Positions 35,201 through 43,756 of a stretch of 64,000 bases of DNA are shown in pieces; the first letter of the stretch is position 1; each line of letters opens with the position of its first letter. The position numbers and the translations under genes are program-made. Source of the stretch: an uncultured Azospirillum sp. (GTDB taxonomy: Bacteria > Pseudomonadota > Alphaproteobacteria > Azospirillales > Azospirillaceae); NCBI RefSeq assembly GCF_946480385.1, contig NZ_CAMLJP010000017.1, positions 1-64,000 of the forward strand, given 5' to 3'. The notes beneath the pieces are model-generated. The model did not search any database. It was not told the origin of the DNA and saw nothing but the letters and a program-made list of their open reading frames with translations.

Positions 35201-35524
35201 TCAATCCAGCGGGACGGCGTCGTCCATCGCCCTGTTGAGCAGGGGCGACTGACCGTCTTCGGCAAAGCCACGATTGCCGATCGCGGTGCGATAGTAGCTG
35301 ACGATGAAGACGCGGATGGAGGCGGTCAGATTGGCCTCGCCCCGCCGCTCGTCGATCTGGGTGCAGATTTCGTTCAGAGTCAGCCTTTCACGCTCGCAGA
35401 TTTCCTTCAGCGAGTCCCAGATGTACGGCTCCATCCTCAGGCTGGTCCGGCGCCCGCTCACCTTGACGTTACGGCAGAGCAGCCCCGGTCCTTCCTTACC
35501 CCTGCTCGCGCCCGTGCCCCCCAT
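35201..35524 (-). CDS. Ribbon-helix-helix protein
   Basis: A 107-residue protein with KVSGRRTSLRMEPYIWDSLKEICERERLTLNEICTQI, the RHH fold of alphaproteobacterial Arc-like regulators (beta strand then two helices), followed by LTASIRVFIVSYYR. These act as DNA-binding dimers; the target is unknown and no toxin partner is adjacent. Start set at 35524, with GGGG six bases before; the frame remains open further upstream. Confidence 0.8.
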   Translation of the reverse strand: MGGTGASRGKEGPGLLCRNVKVSGRRTSLRMEPYIWDSLKEICERERLTLNEICTQIDERRGEANLTASIRVFIVSYYRTAIGNRGFAEDGQSPLLNRAMDDAVPLD

Positions 35525-35781
35525 TGGAAACCCCGTTCCCCATCCGTTGCGCGCCCCGATCTCTCGTTGCGGGCCAATACATCCATTTGTGTGACCATAT
35601 TGCAAGTGGCGTGTGCCGTCCAAGCTCAATTCGACCCATGGCTGCGGATTGACGCGACAATCGAGCGCAGGCGGGTATTGCCTCCAACCGCAGATCGGCA
35701 GATTGCGGGGAAAAGCCGCTTCCTTTGGCCTGTACCTTCGCTATACCAGTGCCGAACGGCGGAAGAAGGGAAGGATCGGCG

Positions 35782-36966
35782 ATGAAGCGACCGGGGAACG
35801 GACGATTCGCGGCCCGCATCGCAGCCGGGTTCGCCATGGGGCTCCTGACCCCTTGGATCGCCCCGGCAACACTGGTCGGAAGCGCCTGGGCCGCCGATGC
35901 CACAGAGCCCACCAAGGCCGTTTCCGCCGAGACCATCCCGGACTCCCTTCTCCGCAGCCGGATCGAAGCGTTGCTGCCGACTCCCTGGCGCATCGAATCG
36001 CTGACAGTGGAGCCGCTGGCCGCCCCACCGTCCCCAGAAGCCCGGATGGCGGCCCGGGTGACCGCGACCGTGGTGCTTGGCGGCCCAACCTATCTGGTGG
36101 ACAGACGCGAAGGGCCGGTGACCTTCCTGCGTCCGGCGGCAGAAGCCGGGCTGACCAAGAGTTGGGTCGCGACGGCGCTGGCCACCCGCGGGCCCGGCGG
36201 CTGGACCATCGCGCTGACGCCGCAGAGCCCCGGCCTGCTCGATGGGATCGGCAAGCCGGCCGCCGAGTTGCCCGGCCGCACCGTCGTTCTCGGCACGCCG
36301 GAAGCCAAGAGCCTGCGCGAGCAGTTGGATCACGACGCCGCGCAACGGCTGGCCGAGGATACCGAACGCCGCCGGCGGGAGGAGGAACGGCTGGCCCAGC
36401 AAACCGCTGCGGCCAAGGCCGAAGCCGCCCGCGCGGAAACCGAACGGCGGGCCGTCGAGGCGCGCATTGCCCAGGTCGCCGACCTGCGCGGCAAGCTGTC
36501 CGGTCCGGACCGCGCGGCGCGGCTGGCCGCCTTCGAAGCGGCGTTGGGCGGAAACGATCCGGCATTGCGCCAGACGGCGATGGACGCGGCGCTGCAGAGC
36601 CGCGATCCGGTGGTCGCCAATCTGGCGCTGAAGGACTGGATCGCCCGCCACCGCGCCGTTCCCGTCCAGCTCTACGCCACCAAGGAGGATCCCAGTTCCG
36701 AGGTGGTGGTGCAGAATCTGGGGCCGATGACGCTGGAGATCGACGGCTTCAGCCCGGTCAACGGTGCGCTGGCCGGCAAGCTGGGCGCACCCGGATACAG
36801 CATCGCCCGGCCGTCCAGCATCGTCGGCACCCTGGCGCAGACCGAACTGGCGGTGAACTCCTTCGGCTGCGCGTTGACGCTGCGGCTGGCCGAGCACCGG
36901 ACGCTGGACGGGCTTCTGCGCTGTCAGACGCTGCCGACGCTGATCGCCCGCATCACGCTCGATTGA
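35782..36966 (+). CDS. Exported coiled-coil protein of unknown function
   Basis: A 394-residue protein with a signal peptide (cleavage near GSAWA|ADA), a first globular part that includes RIEALLPTPWRIESLTVEPL and GPTYLVDRREGPVTFLRPAA, a charged coiled coil at about 175-235 (EQLDHDAAQRLAEDTERRRR, then EERLAQQTAAAKAEAARAET), and a C-terminal domain with Cys residues near the end. AAGGA is six bases before ATG 35782. The next gene is 10 bp away and encodes an SH3 protein, so both are probably one envelope operon. No family is recognised. Confidence 0.8.
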   Translation: MKRPGNGRFAARIAAGFAMGLLTPWIAPATLVGSAWAADATEPTKAVSAETIPDSLLRSRIEALLPTPWRIESLTVEPLAAPPSPEARMAARVTATVVLGGPTYLVDRREGPVTFLRPAAEAGLTKSWVATALATRGPGGWTIALTPQSPGLLDGIGKPAAELPGRTVVLGTPEAKSLREQLDHDAAQRLAEDTERRRREEERLAQQTAAAKAEAARAETERRAVEARIAQVADLRGKLSGPDRAARLAAFEAALGGNDPALRQTAMDAALQSRDPVVANLALKDWIARHRAVPVQLYATKEDPSSEVVVQNLGPMTLEIDGFSPVNGALAGKLGAPGYSIARPSSIVGTLAQTELAVNSFGCALTLRLAEHRTLDGLLRCQTLPTLIARITLD

Positions 36967-36976
36967 GGGGGACGCG

Positions 36977-37954
36977 ATGGGCCGAGTGCGGCGGAACTCC
37001 ACCCTGCGGCTTGCGGCGTCCGCCCTGCTGTTGAGCGCCTGCTCTGTCGGCGCGCTGGCCGAAACGCCGGCCGAACGCTTGACCCCTGCCGCCGCCCCCA
37101 TCGTCGTCCTCCCCCGCCTGACACCGACACAGGCTCTTTCCCCACCGCTGACCCCGGGCGTGGTCTGGGAGCATCCGCCGGAAGCGCCGGCTCCGCTGTC
37201 GCCGCCCGGTCCGCGATCCGCCCCGGTCGTGCCCACCGCCGACCGGACGCCGATACCGCCCCCAGCGGTGAAACCGCCCGACGCCAAACCCGCCGAGACG
37301 CCCCCGGCCGTCGCGGTTCCGCCCCTGCCCCCGATCAAGCCGCCGGGCGACGTGGCGCTCCCGCCGGTCGCCGAAAAGCCGATCACCGTGGAGCCGCCCG
37401 CCAAGCCATCCGCCAAGCCGCCCGCGGTCGCTCCGGCACGGCGCAGCGTGACGGCGACCGCCGGCATCTACCTGCGGGCGACACCGGACGCCGATGGCCG
37501 GGTCCTGGATACGGTGGAGAAGGGCGAGCAGGTGACGGCCTTCGGCCCGCCCGCTGACGGCTGGCAGCGGGTCGGCCGGGCCGGAAAGCCGCAGGGCTAC
37601 GTCGCCAGCGATTATCTGGCGGAAGCCGCGCCGAACCGCGCCGCCGCCGCCACTGCGGCGCCCAAGCCCGGCCGCTATGCCAAGGCCGATCCGGAAGACC
37701 GCGGCTGCGCCCTGCCCGACGACCTGCCGGAGCGGGCGCAGCGCCCCCGCCTGCCCGGCGGGACCGTCGCCCGGCTGCGCGCCGCCGGCAACCTGCGTGT
37801 CGCCCCGGTCTGCGACGCCAAGGTTCTGGACGTGCTGGACGCCGGCGAGCGGGTCACCGTGCTGGAGGCCGTTGGCGGCTGGTACAAGGTCGGGCGGAAG
37901 GGCAAGGCGCTGGGCTATGTCGGCGCCGCCCTGCTGGCGCCCCTCAAGCGCTGA
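36977..37954 (+). CDS. Exported protein with two bacterial SH3 domains
   Basis: A 325-residue protein: N-terminal signal sequence (either lipobox LLSAC or cleavage at GALA|ETP), a Pro-rich spacer of about 110 residues, then two SH3-type domains. The first has GIYLRATPDADGRVLDTVEKG and GYVASDYL, the second NLRVAPVCDAKVLDVLDAGE and GYVGAALL. Bacterial SH3 domains bind peptidoglycan peptides, so a wall-associated role is inferred. Ten bp after the coiled-coil gene; likely same transcript. Confidence 0.85.
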   Translation: MGRVRRNSTLRLAASALLLSACSVGALAETPAERLTPAAAPIVVLPRLTPTQALSPPLTPGVVWEHPPEAPAPLSPPGPRSAPVVPTADRTPIPPPAVKPPDAKPAETPPAVAVPPLPPIKPPGDVALPPVAEKPITVEPPAKPSAKPPAVAPARRSVTATAGIYLRATPDADGRVLDTVEKGEQVTAFGPPADGWQRVGRAGKPQGYVASDYLAEAAPNRAAAATAAPKPGRYAKADPEDRGCALPDDLPERAQRPRLPGGTVARLRAAGNLRVAPVCDAKVLDVLDAGERVTVLEAVGGWYKVGRKGKALGYVGAALLAPLKR

Positions 37955-38194
37955 ACGGGCGACGCCGGGGAACCGGTACGAGGCTACCCGGAAGGACGCG
38001 CCCCGGCCCCCCGTGAAGGGGCTTGTTCGGCCGTGAAAAAGGATTCTACAACAAGGGGGAGGCCGAACTATCGCAGACGAACGGAGCTCCCGACAAGCCC
38101 ACCCCGTCCGATGGTTCGACCACCCCCGCCGGCCATGCGGCGCCGGTCCGGCCGGGCGGGGATGCGAAGCACGACCGGGACAAGGATCCACACG

Positions 38195-38464
38195 ATGTCG
38201 ACTCAACACAAACAAGCCATGGACGCGGTCCTGCAGGCCGCCGCGCACGACATCGTCGCCACCCTTCAGGAGCGGGACGTCGCCGACCGCCATAGCGAGG
38301 AAGGGGACCTCGTCGTCCTCGACGTCGCCATCCTGCACGCCTACCGCATCTTCATGCGCATCTGCGAGGAGAACGGCCTGGACGTCGACGCCGGCTATTT
38401 CGCCGACCTCGCCGCCGACCTGGCCGAGGAAGTGTCGCAGGACCAGGACGACTACGAAGATTGA
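38195..38464 (+). CDS. Small acidic protein of unknown function
   Basis: An 89-residue acidic protein (many Asp and Glu at the C-terminus), predicted mostly helical, beginning MSTQHKQAMDAVLQAAAHDI and ending SQDQDDYED. AAGGA nine bases before the ATG, and codon use matches its neighbours. No domain recognised. Followed by a hairpin with an AT-rich tail. Confidence 0.65.
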   Translation: MSTQHKQAMDAVLQAAAHDIVATLQERDVADRHSEEGDLVVLDVAILHAYRIFMRICEENGLDVDAGYFADLAADLAEEVSQDQDDYED

Positions 38465-38504
38465 CCTTGGGGACTGACCCTGGGACCTGAGATCGAGACG
38501 AGAA

Positions 38505-38550
38505 TGCCCCCGCCCTTCCCCGCGCGACAGGGAAAGGGCGGGGGCAATTC
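38505..38550 (+). terminator. Terminator-like hairpin
   Basis: A long stem of about 16 bp with one mismatch (TGCCCCCGCCCTTCCCC against GGGAAAGGGCGGGGGCA) and an 8-nt loop, followed by ATTCCTTTCT. It sits between the small acidic protein and the flavoprotein gene. The T tract is imperfect. Confidence 0.65.
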
Positions 38551-38572
38551 CTTTCTGTGAAAGCCCACATCC

Positions 38573-39817
38573 GTGCCCCATCCCACCCCTGACGTGGCGA
38601 TCATCGGCGCCGGCCCCGCCGGGTTGATGGCGGCGGAGATCGCCGCGACCGCCGGCCTGCGGGTCGCCGTGTTCGACCACACGCCGACCCCTGCGCGCAA
38701 GCTGCTGCTGGCCGGGCGCGGCGGGCTGAACCTGACCCATTCGGAACCGCTCGACCGCTTCCTGCCCCGCTATGGCGCCGCCGAGCCGCTGTTCCGCCGC
38801 CTGCTGGCCGGCTTCTCGCCGGACGATTTGCGCGGCTGGGCGGCCGGGCTGGGCATCGAGACCTTCGTCGGCAGCAGCGGCCGCGTCTTCCCGGTGCAGA
38901 TGAAGGCCTCCACCCTGGTGCGGGCATGGCTGCGGCGGCTGGACGGGCTGGGCGTGACGCTGCACAGCCGCCATCGCTGGACCGGCTGGGACGAGACCGG
39001 CGCCCTTACTTTTCATGGGGCCTTCCGCCATGGTGAGGAGACCGTCACCGTCGCCCCGCGCGCGACCCTGCTGGCGCTGGGCGGGGCGAGCTGGCCGCGC
39101 ACCGGGTCGGACGGCGGCTGGGTCCCTCTGCTGGAAGGGCTGGGCGTCGAGGTCGCGCCGCTGGTGCCCTCCAACATGGGCTTCGAGGTGCCCTGGTCCG
39201 ATCACCTGCGCGACCGCTTCGCCGGCCAGCCGGTGAAGAGCGTCGGCCTCTCGGCTGCAGGGCGACGGTTGAAGGGCGAGTTCGTCATCACCGAGACCGG
39301 GATCGAGGGCGGCGCCGTCTATGCGCTGAGCGCCCCGCTCCGCGACGCCATCGCCGCCGAGGGCTGGGCGACCCTGACGCTGGACCTGCTGCCGGACATG
39401 GCTGAGGCCGAGCTGGTCAAGCGCCTGCGCCGCCGCGGTGCCGAGTCGCTGTCGACCTTCCTGAAGAAGTCGCTGTCGCTGACCGGCCCGCGCGCCGCCC
39501 TGCTGCGCGAGTTCGCCCCCGCCGCCGACCTGACCGATCCGGTTGCGCTGGCCCGGCAGATCAAGGGGCTGTCGGTGGTGCTGACCGGCGTCCGCCCCAT
39601 CGACCGCGCGATCTCTTCGGCCGGCGGCGTCCGCCTGTCGGAACTGGACGAGCGGCTGATGTTGACCCGCCGCCCCGGCCTGTTCCTGGCCGGCGAGATG
39701 CTGGACTGGGAGGCGCCGACCGGCGGCTATCTGTTGCAGGGCTGTTTCGCCATGGGGCTGGCGGCCGGCAAGGGGATGGTGGAGTGGCTGGCGTCAGGCA
39801 AATCCGACAACAACTGA
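38573..39817 (+). CDS. TIGR03862-family flavoprotein (HI0933/BaiN-like oxidoreductase)
   Basis: A 414-residue FAD-binding protein. VAIIGAGPAGLMAAEIAA at the N-terminus is the dinucleotide fold; KLLLAGRGGLNLTHSE and FVGSSGRVFPVQMKAS are the TIGR03862/BaiN hallmarks; GLFLAGEMLDWEAPTGGYLLQGCFAMGLAAGK is the C-terminal FAD loop. Substrate unknown. It begins with GTG at 38573, a weak ribosome site; no better start exists close by. Single gene, convergent with ahcY. Confidence 0.88.
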   Translation: MPHPTPDVAIIGAGPAGLMAAEIAATAGLRVAVFDHTPTPARKLLLAGRGGLNLTHSEPLDRFLPRYGAAEPLFRRLLAGFSPDDLRGWAAGLGIETFVGSSGRVFPVQMKASTLVRAWLRRLDGLGVTLHSRHRWTGWDETGALTFHGAFRHGEETVTVAPRATLLALGGASWPRTGSDGGWVPLLEGLGVEVAPLVPSNMGFEVPWSDHLRDRFAGQPVKSVGLSAAGRRLKGEFVITETGIEGGAVYALSAPLRDAIAAEGWATLTLDLLPDMAEAELVKRLRRRGAESLSTFLKKSLSLTGPRAALLREFAPAADLTDPVALARQIKGLSVVLTGVRPIDRAISSAGGVRLSELDERLMLTRRPGLFLAGEMLDWEAPTGGYLLQGCFAMGLAAGKGMVEWLASGKSDNN

Positions 39818-39842
39818 ATTCCTCTTTGAAGAACAGCCAAAG

Positions 39843-39878
39843 AAAAAGGGCCGTCCCATCGGAACGGCCCTTCTTTTT
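39843..39878. terminator. Bidirectional terminator between the flavoprotein gene and ahcY
   Basis: Stem AGGGCCGT / ACGGCCCT (7-8 bp) flanked by AAAAA on one side and CTTTTT on the other, so it can stop transcription from both convergent genes. Confidence 0.88.
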
Positions 39879-39893
39879 CGACCCTACGACCGC

Positions 39894-41207
39894 TTAGTAG
39901 CGGTAGTGGTCCGGCTTGTAGGGGCCGGCGGCATTGACGCCGATATATTCGGCCTGCTTGTCGCTGAGGACGGTCAGCTTGGCGCCGATCTTGTCCAGAT
40001 GCAGGCGGGCGACCTTCTCGTCCAGGTGCTTGGGCAGGACGTAGACCTTGTTCTCGTAGTTGGCGGCGTTGGTCCACAGCTCGATCTGGGCCAGCACCTG
40101 GTTGGTGAAGCTGGCGCTCATCACGAAGCTGGGGTGGCCGGTGGCGCAGCCCAGGTTCACCAGACGGCCCTGGGCCAGGACGATCAGGCGCTTGCCGTCG
40201 GGGAACACCACCTCGTCGACCTGCGGCTTGACCTCTTCCCACTTGTAGTTGCGGAGAGCCTCGATCTGGATCTCGCTGTCGAAGTGGCCGATGTTGCAGA
40301 CGATGGCGCGGTCCTTCATGGCGCGCATATGGTCGAGCGTGATGACGTCGACGTTGCCGGTCGCGGTGACGAAGATGTCGCCCTGCGGAGCGGCATCGTC
40401 CATCGTCACGACCTGATAGCCTTCCATGGCGGCCTGGAGCGCGTTGATCGGGTCGATCTCCGTCACCAGGACGCGGGCGCCCTGCGAGCGCAAGCTTGCG
40501 GCCGAGCCCTTGCCCACGTCGCCATAGCCGGCGACCACGGCCACCTTGCCGGCGACCATGACGTCGGTGGCGCGCTTGATGCCGTCGACCAGCGATTCAC
40601 GGCAGCCATAGAGGTTGTCGAACTTCGACTTGGTGACGCTGTCGTTCACGTTGATGGCCGGAACCTTCAGCGTGCCCTTCTTCATCATCTCATACAGACG
40701 ATGGACGCCGGTGGTGGTCTCTTCCGACAGGCCGCGGACGTCCTTCAGCATCTCCGGATACTTGTCGTGCATGATCTGGGTGACGTCGCCGCCATCGTCC
40801 AGGATCATGTTGGGGGTCCAGCCGGCATTGGGACCAGAGGCCGGACCGCGCAGGGTCTGCTCGATGCACCACCAGAACTCCTCCTCCGTCTCGCCCTTCC
40901 AGGCGAAGACCGGAATGCCGGCGGCGGCGATGGCGGCGGCGGCCTGATCCTGGGTTGAGAAGATGTTGCAGGAGGACCAGCGCACGGTGGCGCCGAGCGC
41001 GGTCAGCGTCTCGATCAGCACGGCGGTCTGGATGGTCATGTGCAGGCAGCCGACGATGCGGGCACCGGCCAGCGGCTTGGAGTCACCGAACTCCGACCGC
41101 AGGGCCATCAGGCCCGGCATCTCGGTCTCGGCGATGGTGATCTCCTTGCGGCCCCAGCTCGCGAGGCTGATGTCCTTGACCTTGTAGTCCGTGAATTCGG
41201 CGGCCAT
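39894..41207 (-). CDS. ahcY: Adenosylhomocysteinase
   Basis: S-adenosylhomocysteine hydrolase of 437 residues, which recycles SAH from methylation reactions to homocysteine and adenosine, using NAD. Key blocks: [40 protein letters not shown] (catalytic Lys/Asp), [17 protein letters not shown] (NAD fold), NIGHFDSEI and the family-ending YKPDHYRY. Start at 41207, nine bases after AGGAG; the frame is open to 41315. A palindrome at 41317 is a likely SahR operator. Convergent with the flavoprotein gene. Confidence 0.96.
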   Translation of the reverse strand: MAAEFTDYKVKDISLASWGRKEITIAETEMPGLMALRSEFGDSKPLAGARIVGCLHMTIQTAVLIETLTALGATVRWSSCNIFSTQDQAAAAIAAAGIPVFAWKGETEEEFWWCIEQTLRGPASGPNAGWTPNMILDDGGDVTQIMHDKYPEMLKDVRGLSEETTTGVHRLYEMMKKGTLKVPAINVNDSVTKSKFDNLYGCRESLVDGIKRATDVMVAGKVAVVAGYGDVGKGSAASLRSQGARVLVTEIDPINALQAAMEGYQVVTMDDAAPQGDIFVTATGNVDVITLDHMRAMKDRAIVCNIGHFDSEIQIEALRNYKWEEVKPQVDEVVFPDGKRLIVLAQGRLVNLGCATGHPSFVMSASFTNQVLAQIELWTNAANYENKVYVLPKHLDEKVARLHLDKIGAKLTVLSDKQAEYIGVNAAGPYKPDHYRY

Positions 41208-41316
41208 GAGGGATGACTCCTGGTGGGCAGTGATGATTGGGGCCGGCCGGTTCGAATCCCCGGCCTTGCCGCTGTAATTTGCCAAGGGTGTATCAGTGGC
41301 ATCGGAACCATGCAAG

Positions 41317-41334
41317 CATAAAGATATCTTTATG
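41317..41334. promoter_or_regulatory. Probable SahR operator
   Basis: Perfect 18-bp palindrome CATAAAGATATCTTTATG, 110 bp before ahcY and 84 bp before the divergent radical-SAM gene. It has the form I recall for sites of the ArsR-family, SAH-responsive regulator SahR, which controls ahcY and methionine genes in proteobacteria. The regulator itself is not in the window. Confidence 0.6.
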
Positions 41335-41417
41335 TTTGTTGGGTAGGGTGATGAGAGATGCCGCCTCCGGCCTTTTGTTCACTTTACGTTCCTATCGGCC
41401 ACGGCTAAGCTGCGGGC

Positions 41418-42509
41418 ATGGACGAGATACGGCGATCCCCGATCAAGGGCCGCGGGGCGGTCAGCAACGCCACCGGGCGGTTCGAGCGCGAGACCCGCGT
41501 CCTGACCGACGATGGCTGGACCGGTTATGCCGAGGGCGGGAACGAGGCGCTGTCCGATCCCGTCCGCACCATCGTCTCGCCGGCCTCGGCCAAGTCGATC
41601 ATCACCAGCAACCAGTCGCCGGACATCCCCTTCGACCGGTCGGTGAACCCGTACCAGGGGTGCGAGCACGCCTGCATCTACTGCTTCGCCCGGCCGACCC
41701 ATGCATATCTGGGGCTGTCGCCGGGGCTGGATTTCGAGACCAAGCTGTTCGCCAAGCGCAACGCGGCGGAGCTGCTGGCCAAGGAGCTGAGGGCGAAATC
41801 CTATGTCTGTCAGCCGCTGGCGCTGGGGGCCAACACCGATCCCTACCAGCCGGTCGAGCGGACGGAGGGCATCACCCGCCGGGTGCTGGAGGTCTGCCGC
41901 GATTTCAGGCAACCGATCAGCATCATCACCAAATCGGCGCTGGTGCTGCGCGATCTCGATATCCTGGCGCCGATGGCGGCGGAAGGGCTGGCATCGGTTG
42001 CGGTCTCCGTCACCACGCTGGACCGCGACCTCGCCCGCGTGATGGAGCCGCGGGCCAGCACGCCGCCACGCCGGCTGGACGCCATCCGCAGCTTGACGCA
42101 AGCCGGCGTGCCGGTGGCGGTGCTCGCCAGCCCGATGATCCCCGCCCTGAACGACCATGAGTTGGAGGCGATCCTGGAGGCGGCGGCAGAGGCAGGGGCG
42201 AGCGCCGCCAACTATATCCTGCTGCGCCTGCCGCTGGAGATCGCCGGACTGTTCGAGGAATGGCTGCGCGTCCACGCCCCCAACCGCGCCGACCGCGTGC
42301 TGAGCCTGATGCGGCAGAGCCGCGACGGTGCGCTCTACCGCTCCGGATTCGGGACGCGGATGAAGGGCACCGGCCCTTACGCCGAGTTGCTGCGCCATCG
42401 CTTCAAGCTGGCCTGCCGCAAGCACGGGCTGGGCGACCGGAGCTGGCAGCTCGATTGCAGCCGCTTCCGGGTGCCGCCGGCCGCCGGGGACCAGCTGTCG
42501 CTGCTGTGA
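41418..42509 (+). CDS. PA0069-family radical-SAM protein
   Basis: A 363-residue radical-SAM protein with cluster ligands in NPYQGCEHACIYCFARP (CxxxCxxC). Family blocks include RSPIKGRGAVSN at the start, TKSALVLRD, VSVTTLDRDLARVMEPRA and ASPMIPALNDHELE. These SplB-like proteins have no established substrate; DNA photoproduct repair is sometimes proposed. It is divergent from ahcY and shares the SahR-like site in between. Confidence 0.88.
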   Translation: MDEIRRSPIKGRGAVSNATGRFERETRVLTDDGWTGYAEGGNEALSDPVRTIVSPASAKSIITSNQSPDIPFDRSVNPYQGCEHACIYCFARPTHAYLGLSPGLDFETKLFAKRNAAELLAKELRAKSYVCQPLALGANTDPYQPVERTEGITRRVLEVCRDFRQPISIITKSALVLRDLDILAPMAAEGLASVAVSVTTLDRDLARVMEPRASTPPRRLDAIRSLTQAGVPVAVLASPMIPALNDHELEAILEAAAEAGASAANYILLRLPLEIAGLFEEWLRVHAPNRADRVLSLMRQSRDGALYRSGFGTRMKGTGPYAELLRHRFKLACRKHGLGDRSWQLDCSRFRVPPAAGDQLSLL

Positions 42510-42583
42510 GGGGCGCTGCTGTGACGGGCGGGGGTTGGAACAGCGTGGAACAGCGGGCCGGGTGACGTTTCATCCCGTGCGCC

Positions 42584-43249
42584 CTACCGGCGCCAGGAGA
42601 AAGCGCCGGCACCGCGGCGGCTCACCGGGCCGGGGTTGAGGTTGGGATAATGTTCGTACTGGTTGGCGGTCCAGGGGAAGACGCCCTTCGGGCCTTCCGC
42701 TTCCGGCCGGGTCAGGATGGCGGCGACCATGGCCGGATCGGGCGGCGTGCGCTCGCGCAACGCGCCGGGGATGTCCTCATCGAGTTCGGGGACGGTGACG
42801 GTGGGCGGATCTTCGGGACGGGGCTGCTGTTGGGCGGCCTGCTGTTTCGCGGTGTCGAGGCCGGCGAAGAGGCCGAGGCGTTCGGCCAGCCAGCGGACGG
42901 TGGAGGGGTCGCCGGCCGACACCAGCCGCTCGATCTGCTCGGCCACCATGGCGCGCAGCGAGGACAGGCGCAGTTCGGCCTCGCGGTTCAGCGCCTCGCG
43001 CTCCCACCACACGCGCAGGCGGAAATCCTTGGAGCCGTAATAGGCGCGCCACAGCGTGGTGCGGCTGCAGCCCATGGCGCGCGAGACCTGAAGGAAGCTG
43101 TTGCCGCGCGCCAGCATGCCGGCGGCCATGATCCACTGTTCCTCGTGGAACTGCGATCCGGGGACCAGCGAACCGTCGGCGGGCACCGGCGGCTCTTCCG
43201 CCCAGAAGGGGAAGCGGTCGTCTTTCAGCGTACGGGGATCGACGGGCAT
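42584..43249 (-). CDS. HTH protein resembling phage terminase small subunits
   Basis: A 221-residue protein whose centre has EEQWIMAAGMLARGNSFLQV, directly followed by SRAMGCSRTTLWRAY, a homeodomain-like helix-turn-helix as in phage terminase small subunits and transposase-related regulators. It is followed by a long helix (REALNREAELRLSSLRAMVA) and SAGDPSTVRWLAERLGLF. No terminase large subunit or other phage gene is nearby, so it is probably a domesticated regulator. Start at 43249 from GGAG seven bases upstream; the frame is open to 43324. Confidence 0.7.
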   Translation of the reverse strand: MPVDPRTLKDDRFPFWAEEPPVPADGSLVPGSQFHEEQWIMAAGMLARGNSFLQVSRAMGCSRTTLWRAYYGSKDFRLRVWWEREALNREAELRLSSLRAMVAEQIERLVSAGDPSTVRWLAERLGLFAGLDTAKQQAAQQQPRPEDPPTVTVPELDEDIPGALRERTPPDPAMVAAILTRPEAEGPKGVFPWTANQYEHYPNLNPGPVSRRGAGAFSWRR

Positions 43250-43417
43250 GGGGCAGCTCCGCAGAAGGGTTGAGTCTGCGGAGAGCTTATAGGAATTTTT
43301 TCCGGTTTCGAGGAATTTTCGCAAATGCCGTCGCCAACCGGGGAGGTGGCGGAGTCCGGGGCAACATTTCCGATCCTGCCCGCCATCTCCGCGGCCTCCC
43401 GCCCGGACAGAATGACG

Positions 43418-43651
43418 TCAGGATCGGCGGATCGTCTTGCCCCAGGGCGGCAGCGGGTCGGCGGTCTTCTGCCCGGAGGACGACAGCGCCGACAGCGGAA
43501 GGCGGCCGGTCGCCAGCATCGCCATCACCAGCGCCGGATGAGCGGGAGCAGCGGCGGCAGAGTGGTGGTCGGTCTGCCCGGTCTCGGCCGGTTCGTCGTT
43601 CAGCGCCTCGTTGATGCGGGCGAAGGCTTCGATGTCTTTGATGTGCAGCAT
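43418..43651 (-). CDS. Small protein of unknown function
   Basis: A 77-residue protein beginning MLHIKDIEAFARINEALNDE, then a low-complexity Ala/His stretch, then ALVMAMLATGRLPLSAL and a basic end. GAGGGG lies eight bases before the ATG. Its N-terminus looks like an amphipathic helix. No family known to me; its gene status rests on the ribosome site and codon use only. Confidence 0.5.
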   Translation of the reverse strand: MLHIKDIEAFARINEALNDEPAETGQTDHHSAAAAPAHPALVMAMLATGRLPLSALSSSGQKTADPLPPWGKTIRRS

Positions 43652-43756
43652 GGTCCGTGCCCCTCGGCTTCGACATTTGTGCGTCGCAGCAAAAACGAAG
43701 GTAACAGCTCTGCCCTCGAATGATCTCACGTGCGGCGCTTTGACGCGGCCCTTTTT

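Noticed and set aside
35201..35524. RHH protein as an antitoxin
   Set aside because: No small partner gene lies adjacent on the same strand, and the sequence is closer to stand-alone RHH regulators.
41245..41265. T-arm-like GGTTCGAATCCC near ahcY, suggesting a tRNA
   Set aside because: No acceptor stem, D arm, anticodon arm or CCA can be fitted. It is a GGCCGG/CCGGCC hairpin in the ahcY leader.
41208..41316. SAH or SAM riboswitch in the ahcY leader
   Set aside because: The leader lacks the conserved cores I know for SAH, SAM-II or SAM/SAH riboswitches; a protein operator explains the regulation better.
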